Assembly: GCF_019890675.1 (NCBI RefSeq)
Contig: NZ_JAIOAA010000014.1
Coordinates: forward strand, 85,561-149,560
Length of the DNA: 64,000 nt
Source: Micromonospora sp. PLK6-60
Lineage (GTDB): Bacteria; Actinomycetota; Actinomycetes; Mycobacteriales; Micromonosporaceae
Reading direction: 5' to 3'
The translations under genes were made by a program, and so were the position numbers. Under the pieces are notes generated by a model. The model made no database searches. It worked only from the letters and a program-made list of their open reading frames with translations, and was not told the origin of the DNA. Of the stretch, positions 59,020-64,000 are shown in pieces; the stretch's first letter is position 1; every line of letters starts with the position of its first letter.

Positions 59020-59043
59020 GTCAAGCGTGGCGGGGACGGCGAA

Positions 59044-60645
59044 TCAACGGGCCGGCGTCCGCCGGGTCGGGCGCGGTCCGACCAGCCGGCGGACCAGCGG
59101 CGCGGCGTTCCACCGCGCCGCGCCGACCAGGTCCCGGGCGTGTTCCAGCACGGTGTGGTCCGGCCGGGCCAGCCCCTCGGCGATCGCCCGGTCCAGGTCG
59201 TTGCCGCAGCGGGTCAGCACCGCGTCGAAGTCCCGGCGGACCGGCTCCAGCAGCTCGTAGCCGAAGGAGCGGTGCAGCCGGGCGAAGAGCGGCTTGTACA
59301 GCCGGACCCGCTCGTGCAGACCGGACGAGTACGACATCGGGTTCTTCGGCCGCCGCCGGACGTAGTCGGGCAGCACGTCGGCGAAGGCCCGCCGGACGAT
59401 CCACTTCTCCTGGCCCTCGCGCAGCTTCAGCTCCAGCGGCAGCCGCATGGCCAGCTCCACCACGCTCAGGTCGAGGAACGGCACCCGGGCCTCGACCCCG
59501 TGGTCCATGCTGGCCCGGTCCACCCGCTGCAACTCGGTACGGCACAGGTTGCGGATCCGGTGCAGGAAGAGCCGCCGGGAGCCGGCCGGGCCGACCTGCT
59601 GGTACATCGGGTAGCCGCCGAACAGCTCGTCCGAGCCGTCCCCGGTGAGCACCACCTTCACCCCCAGCTCGCGCAGCCGCCGGAAGATCGGGACCGACAC
59701 CACCGCGTTGATGATGTCGCCGTACTCGGTCAGCTCGCAGATCCGGATGGCCTCGCGGACGTCGGCCAGCCGGATGTCGCGGGGGCGCAGCTCGATCACC
59801 TCGTGCGGCACGCCGAGGTCGGCGGCGAGCCGCCGGGCGTACGCCACGTCGGGGCTGTCCGGCACCCCGACGGTCACCGCCACGCAGTCCGGGTGCAGCT
59901 CCCGCACGTGCAGCAGCGCCAGGGAGGAGTCCAGGCCGCCGGAGAGGACCACCCCGACGGTGAGGTCGGTGTCCACCCGCATCCGGATCGCCTCGGTCAG
60001 CGCGACCCGGACCAGCAGGGCCGCCTCGTCCGGGTCGTCGATCACCGGCAGCCCGTCGCCGAGGGTGAGCAGGTCGACGTGCGGCCCGAGCCGGACCGGG
60101 CCGTCCGGCTCGGCCCAGCCGTGGTGCCCCGGCGGCACCTCACCGATCGGCGCGCCCTGGGCCACCAGCGCCTTCACCTCGGAGGCGACGTGCAGGCAGC
60201 CCGGGGTGTGCGACCAGTACAGCGGCTTGACCCCGACCGGGTCCCGGGCCAGGTAGACCCGGCGGGTGGCCCGCTCGACCACGGCGAAGGCGTACTCCCC
60301 GCGCAGCCGGCGGACGGCCCGCTCACCCCAGGTGACGAAGGCGGCGAGCACCACCTCGGTGTCGCTCTCGCTGCGGAAGGCGTACCCGAGCCGCGTCAGC
60401 TCCGCGCGCAGCTCGTGGTGGTTGTAGACCTCGCCGTTGTAGCAGAGCAGGTAGCGCTCGTCCGCCGAGACCCACGGCTGCACCGCCCGCTCCCGGTCCA
60501 CCACCCGCAGCCGGCGGGTGCCGGCGAGCAGGCCGCGTTCCTGCCGGGTCTCGGTGACCTCGCCGCGCGGGGCGAGCACGGCGAGCATCCGCCGGAACAG
60601 GGCCGGGTCCGCCTCCGGGCCGAGGCTCAGCGCGATGCCGCACAC
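59044..60645 (-). CDS. asnB: Asparagine synthase (glutamine-hydrolysing)
   Basis: 533 aa. Cys2 nucleophile (MCGIAL), YNGEVYNHHELR, FAVVERATRRVYLARDPVGVKPLYW; synthetase PP-loop VVLSGGLDSSLAL. Slightly short compared with the usual ~600 aa of actinobacterial AsnB. Four bases after the DUF5715 stop, so an operon. Makes Asn from Asp; may also work on a peptide or cell-wall substrate. Confidence 0.92.
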   Translation of the reverse strand: MCGIALSLGPEADPALFRRMLAVLAPRGEVTETRQERGLLAGTRRLRVVDRERAVQPWVSADERYLLCYNGEVYNHHELRAELTRLGYAFRSESDTEVVLAAFVTWGERAVRRLRGEYAFAVVERATRRVYLARDPVGVKPLYWSHTPGCLHVASEVKALVAQGAPIGEVPPGHHGWAEPDGPVRLGPHVDLLTLGDGLPVIDDPDEAALLVRVALTEAIRMRVDTDLTVGVVLSGGLDSSLALLHVRELHPDCVAVTVGVPDSPDVAYARRLAADLGVPHEVIELRPRDIRLADVREAIRICELTEYGDIINAVVSVPIFRRLRELGVKVVLTGDGSDELFGGYPMYQQVGPAGSRRLFLHRIRNLCRTELQRVDRASMDHGVEARVPFLDLSVVELAMRLPLELKLREGQEKWIVRRAFADVLPDYVRRRPKNPMSYSSGLHERVRLYKPLFARLHRSFGYELLEPVRRDFDAVLTRCGNDLDRAIAEGLARPDHTVLEHARDLVGAARWNAAPLVRRLVGPRPTRRTPAR

Positions 60646-60649
60646 CGGC

Positions 60650-61609
60650 TCACACCCCCAGCTCGGCCTCGTACGCCCGGCGCAGCCGGGCCCGGGCCGA
60701 GGGGGCGAGGCAGACGTGCCACGCCTGACCCTCGTCCACCACGTTGACCTCGCCGGCCTCCTGCCGGGCCAGCAGCAGCCCGGCGAGGGTGTCGGCCGCG
60801 CCGAACCGGCGGAACCACCGCATCTCCAGGTCGACCGCCCAGCCCAGGCAGTGCCCGCTGGGGACCATCGCGGCGTACCCCAGCCGGCGCAGCCGGTACT
60901 GGTGCTCGGCGCTGCGGACCAGGCTGGTCACCCAGAGCGGCGGGGTGCCCCGGGGGGCGGTCGCGGCGAACTCGCGGCCGATGTCGTTGAGCAGCGCCAC
61001 CACCTCCCGCCGGGACCGGCGGAAGCGCACCCCGGCGGTCTGCGGCCGGGCGTACGGCAGCACCCGGCGGTGCACCGCGCGCAGGCCCCGGCCGACGACG
61101 GTGGCCGGCTGTTCCTGGTAGCGGAACCGGATCAGGTCCCGCCGACGCAGCCACTCCAGGTCGACCAGGTCCTGGCTGGACTCGACCTCCGCGTCGGTGA
61201 GGAAGGGCGCGGTGTCGCGCCACCACAGCACGTCCACCCGGGACAGCAGGTAGATCCGGACCAGCGCGGTGAGGTCGGTCGCCGAGCTGCGCGCGTTCGG
61301 CTGGTAGCGGGCCATCTCCAGCAGCAGCGTCTCGCGGGCGCCCACGTACCCCTGGGGGGTGGCGTCGAGGACCGCCACGATCGCCGGGTCGCGCAGCCGG
61401 TCGTCGAGCAGCGCCTGCCGGGCCCGGGTCGACGGCGCGTCGGCCAGGGCGCCGAGCTCGACCACCAGGTCCAGCACGGCGGTGCGGTACGCGGCCACGT
61501 CCGGACCGCCGGGCCCGCGGCGCGGGGTGGCGGGGGCGGTGCGGCGGGCCGGGACCGGGGACGGCACCTGGCCGGGTTGGGAGCCAGGGCTCCGGCTGGG
61601 CACTCGCAT
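60650..61609 (-). CDS. DUF5715 protein with M15-like zinc peptidase motif
   Basis: 319 aa. The C-terminal third has SGHCLGWAVDLEM (HxxGxAxD zinc pattern) and QAWHVCL (second His) as in M15 D-Ala-D-Ala carboxypeptidases. N-terminal half is helical. No clear signal peptide. The asnB neighbour suggests amidated cell-wall or peptide metabolism. Confidence 0.75.
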   Translation of the reverse strand: MRVPSRSPGSQPGQVPSPVPARRTAPATPRRGPGGPDVAAYRTAVLDLVVELGALADAPSTRARQALLDDRLRDPAIVAVLDATPQGYVGARETLLLEMARYQPNARSSATDLTALVRIYLLSRVDVLWWRDTAPFLTDAEVESSQDLVDLEWLRRRDLIRFRYQEQPATVVGRGLRAVHRRVLPYARPQTAGVRFRRSRREVVALLNDIGREFAATAPRGTPPLWVTSLVRSAEHQYRLRRLGYAAMVPSGHCLGWAVDLEMRWFRRFGAADTLAGLLLARQEAGEVNVVDEGQAWHVCLAPSARARLRRAYEAELGV

Positions 61610-61699
61610 GGTCGGGCCTCCCGCGATGACAGGGTGTGCTCACTGGCCGAACCCACCGTATGCACCGCAAGTGCCCGAACCGCGAACGATCCTCCCGTC

Positions 61700-62503
61700 T
61701 CACCCCAATGAGGGGCGTTCGGTGCTCAACTCCTGCACCCGGGCATACGACGGGACGTCCGGCAGCGGGTCGGCGGCACCGCCCCGGATGGCGTCAGCCA
61801 GGCCCACCGCGGCGGCGAGCGCGGCCCGGAACAGCAGGGATCCGGTGCTGATCCGGGCCACCCCGAGCCGGCCGAGCTCCACCAGCCCCGGCCCGCCCGG
61901 TTGGTGCAGCAGGTTCAGCGGCGCGGCCAGCTCCGCCACCAGCACCCGCACCACCTCCGGCGCGGTGACACCGGGCGTGAAGATGCCGTCCGCCCCGGCG
62001 GCGAGGTACGCCCGGCCGCGCGCCAGGGCCTCGTCCAGCGGGTCGGCCACGCCGAGCCACCAGGCGTCGGTGCGGGCGTTGACGAACAGCCCCGGCACGG
62101 CCGCCTTGACCGCCGCCACCTTGGCCGCGGTGAGTTCGCGGTCGGCGAGCCGGCCGTCGGCCCGGCCGTCCTCGAGGTTGATCCCGACCACCCCGACGCC
62201 GGCGAGTTCCGCGACGTACGCCGCCACCTCGGCCGGGTCGTCGCTGAACCCGGCCTCGACGTCGACGGTCAGCAGCACCGGCAGCGGGGCGAGCAGCCGG
62301 GCCAGTGCGAGGTGCTGCCGCCGGGTGGCCGCCGCGCCGTCCGGCAACCCGTGCGCCGCGGCCACGCCGAGACTGGTGGTGCCGATCGCCGGATGCCCCG
62401 CGGCGGCCAGCGCGGCGGCCGAGGCGTGGTCCCAGGCGTTCGGCAGCAGCAGCGGCCGGCCGGGACGGTGCAGGGCGCGGAAGGCGGCGAAACGGTCGCT
62501 CAT
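61700..62503 (-). CDS. Isocitrate lyase/PEP mutase superfamily protein
   Basis: 267 aa TIM barrel. FRALHRPGRPLLLPNAWDHASAAALAAAGHPAIGTTSLG, LTVDVEAGFSD and GINLEDGRADGRL are signatures of the superfamily (methylisocitrate-lyase-like/carboxyPEP mutase). The catalytic KKCG of lyases is absent, so PEP-mutase-like or oxaloacetate hydrolase-like activity is likelier. Substrate unknown. Confidence 0.9.
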   Translation of the reverse strand: MSDRFAAFRALHRPGRPLLLPNAWDHASAAALAAAGHPAIGTTSLGVAAAHGLPDGAAATRRQHLALARLLAPLPVLLTVDVEAGFSDDPAEVAAYVAELAGVGVVGINLEDGRADGRLADRELTAAKVAAVKAAVPGLFVNARTDAWWLGVADPLDEALARGRAYLAAGADGIFTPGVTAPEVVRVLVAELAAPLNLLHQPGGPGLVELGRLGVARISTGSLLFRAALAAAVGLADAIRGGAADPLPDVPSYARVQELSTERPSLG

Positions 62504-62620
62504 CGGGGCCTCACCTCGATACTTGTCGGGACCCGCAGGGTCGGATGGGGTGCGGGAGTTACCCGGGGGTCCACCCTCTCAGAAGCGGCCACCGCGCATC
62601 CCCCTCTCCTCGCCCCGCCT

Positions 62621-62692
62621 GGCAGCAACTTCCCCGAAAGTGCTGCCTCGCCCTACCGCTCAGGCAGCAACTTCCCCGAAAGTGCTGCCTCG
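62621..62692. repeat. Two copies of a 30-bp hairpin sequence
   Basis: Identical 30-bp units at 62621-62650 and 62663-62692. Each can fold: GGCAGCA with TGCTGCC, then CTT with AAG after a bulged A, loop CCCCGA. The rest of the 301-bp gap holds the operator below. Possibly a terminator pair or dispersed repeat. Confidence 0.85.
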
Positions 62693-62732
62693 ACCGCCGG
62701 CTGGGGGTGGGGGTGGAGTGGTATGAGATCTT

Positions 62733-62756
62733 TACAACGTTGTATCCAACGTTGTA
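62733..62756. promoter_or_regulatory. LacI-type operator pair before GH43
   Basis: CAACGTTG at 62735-62742 and 62747-62754, the first inside the 12-bp palindrome TACAACGTTGTA. Centres are 12 bp apart. Locates 50-70 bp before the GH43 start. LacI-family repressors commonly bind such CG-centred dyads at sugar genes. Confidence 0.6.
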
Positions 62757-62804
62757 GACAGGACACCGCAGTGACCCTTGTCGACCCACACCTAGGCAGG
62801 TCTG

Positions 62805-64000
62805 ATGGGACACCTCCGCCGCGGCGGCGCCCTCGCCGTCGTGCTCGGTCTGCTGCTGGCCGCGACGCCGGCCGCCGCCGAGCCCACCACCCGCTACCGC
62901 AATCCGATCTCCGCCGACTTCGCCGACACCTTCGCCGACCCCGTCGTCGTCCGGGGCCAGGACGGCCTCTGGTACGCCTACGGCACCACCGACCCGCTGC
63001 GCGAGGGGGAGAAGACCTTCCACCGGGTGCCGACGGCCCGCTCCGCCGACCTGGTCGACTGGACGTACGTCGGGGACGCCTTCGGCCCCGACCAGCGCCC
63101 CCCGTACGCCGCGCCGGACGCGGGCTTCTGGGCCCCCGACGTCCGGTACCTCGACGGCCGCTGGGTCATGTACGTGACGGTCACCAACACCACCGTCTCC
63201 CCCGCCGGGGACGACTTCGCCATCGGCGCCGCCACCGCGCCGAGCCCCACCGGCCCGTGGACCTTCGCCCCCGAGCCGGTGGTGGCGCCCCGGCCCGGCG
63301 GGGGCGGCGGCTGGCTGTGGACGATCGACCCGAGCCAGTTCACCGACGTCGACGGCCGCAAGTACCTCTACTACGGCAGCTACTACGGCGGCATCTCGGT
63401 CACCGAACTCTCCGCCGACGGGCTGCGCGCGGTCGGCGAGCCCACAGTGGTCGCCGTCGACAACAAGTTCGAGGGCAGCTACGTGCTGCGCCACGACGGC
63501 TGGTACTACCTGTTCGCCTCCACCGCCAACTGCTGCGCCGGGCCGGCCACCGGCTACTCCGTGCACGTCGGCCGGGCGAAGAGCCCGCGCGGACCGTTCG
63601 TGGACCGGGACGGGCTGCCACTGGTCGGCTCCCGCGCCGGCGGCACCCCGGTGCTCACCCAGAACGGCAACCGCTGGATCGGCACCGGTCACAACGGCTT
63701 CCTCACCGACCTGTCCGGGCAGGACTGGATCGTCTACCACGCCATCGACCGGGCCGACCCGTACCTGGACGAGCCGTTCGGCATCAACGAACGCCCGATG
63801 CTGATCGACCGCCTGGACTGGGTCGACGGCTGGCCCACCGTCAACGCCGGCGCCGGTCCGTCCGACGGCGCGCGGCCCGCCCCGGTCACCACCGCCCGGC
63901 TGGACGAACGGTTCAGCTCCGGCAGGCTGACCGGCTGGCGGGCGCCCACCGGCGACTGGCGGGTGACCGGCGGGGGAAGTGGCGGCGCCCGCCCCCTCCC
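62805..64000 (+). CDS. Secreted GH43-family glycoside hydrolase (3' end cut by window)
   Basis: At least 398 aa. Signal peptide 1-25. Five-bladed propeller motifs of GH43: DTFADPVVVRGQDG (catalytic base Asp), FWAPDVRYLDGRWVMYVTV (pKa-modulating Asp), FEGSYVLRHDGWYYLF (catalytic Glu). Probably an arabinan or xylan side-chain hydrolase. A second domain starts about residue 365 (LDERFSSGRLTGWRAP), perhaps carbohydrate-binding. Operator pair upstream suggests sugar control. Confidence 0.92.
   Translation, partial: MGHLRRGGALAVVLGLLLAATPAAAEPTTRYRNPISADFADTFADPVVVRGQDGLWYAYGTTDPLREGEKTFHRVPTARSADLVDWTYVGDAFGPDQRPPYAAPDAGFWAPDVRYLDGRWVMYVTVTNTTVSPAGDDFAIGAATAPSPTGPWTFAPEPVVAPRPGGGGGWLWTIDPSQFTDVDGRKYLYYGSYYGGISVTELSADGLRAVGEPTVVAVDNKFEGSYVLRHDGWYYLFASTANCCAGPATGYSVHVGRAKSPRGPFVDRDGLPLVGSRAGGTPVLTQNGNRWIGTGHNGFLTDLSGQDWIVYHAIDRADPYLDEPFGINERPMLIDRLDWVDGWPTVNAGAGPSDGARPAPVTTARLDERFSSGRLTGWRAPTGDWRVTGGGSGGARPL

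Overview
The window is uniformly very GC-rich DNA with actinobacterial traits: GTG starts, leaderless TANNNT-N6-GTG promoters, an ergothioneine operon, DUF2267/DUF2795/DUF6510 proteins and eukaryote-type Ser/Thr kinases. The protein families and the intergenic hairpin repeats suggest a filamentous actinomycete of the Micromonosporaceae (Micromonospora-like). The genus is inference; no rRNA, tRNA or CRISPR array was found. It reads as chromosomal core and semi-core DNA. No transposase, integrase or phage gene was seen.

Layout. 1-6.9 kb: an OmpR-type two-component system (kinase cut by the window edge), a soluble Ser/Thr kinase, an OsmC-like protein, a membrane EEP phosphohydrolase, a secreted lysozyme-fold-like protein and a DivIVA-like coiled-coil protein. 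7-11.8 kb: a signalling cluster with a single-domain response regulator, three STAS antagonists, a PAS/GAF/PP2C phosphatase and a cobalamin-binding protein carrying the Wx9EH photosensor signature. No RsbW-type kinase or SigB-type sigma gene lies beside it. 12-18 kb: a DUF2267/pterin-dehydratase-like fusion, a spermidine-synthase-like protein, an AI-2E-family permease, a type II NADH-dehydrogenase-like flavoprotein and a Tat-exported M28 peptidase. 18.2-19.8 kb: a drug-efflux-type MFS gene behind a 54-bp perfect palindrome, a 21-codon leader ORF, a three-way-junction fold and a second short ORF coupled to the MFS start. 20-21.6 kb: a sulfite-oxidase-like/ferredoxin-reductase/DUF6510 operon.

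Manganese-type riboswitches (yybP-ykoY class) precede two metal-related membrane genes, TerC (21.7 kb) and a GDT1/UPF0016 exporter (40.7 kb). 30.2-38.3 kb is an exopolysaccharide or cell-surface locus: LPVTG-anchored protein, DUF4012 protein, GT4 glycosyltransferase, low-MW tyrosine phosphatase, BY-kinase/Wzz fusion and CapD-like nucleotide-sugar dehydratase. 41.5-45.9 kb is egtABCD without egtE. 46.3-49.8 kb holds an ECF sigma factor with a membrane partner and a transmembrane Ser/Thr kinase. 49.9-54.4 kb is a NarL-type two-component system with a large FtsX-like permease. 54.5-64 kb holds a DUF305/LVIVD divergent pair with an exact TGTGA-N6-TCACA site, an ArsB-like permease, a MerR regulator with its dyad, asnB with an M15-like DUF5715 gene, a PEP-mutase-family gene and a truncated secreted GH43 enzyme behind a LacI-type operator.

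Intergenic DNA is rich in structure: a 41-bp-period repeat at three separate loci, duplicated hairpins, a six-copy 12-bp tandem array, and several long perfect stems without U-tracts at gene ends.
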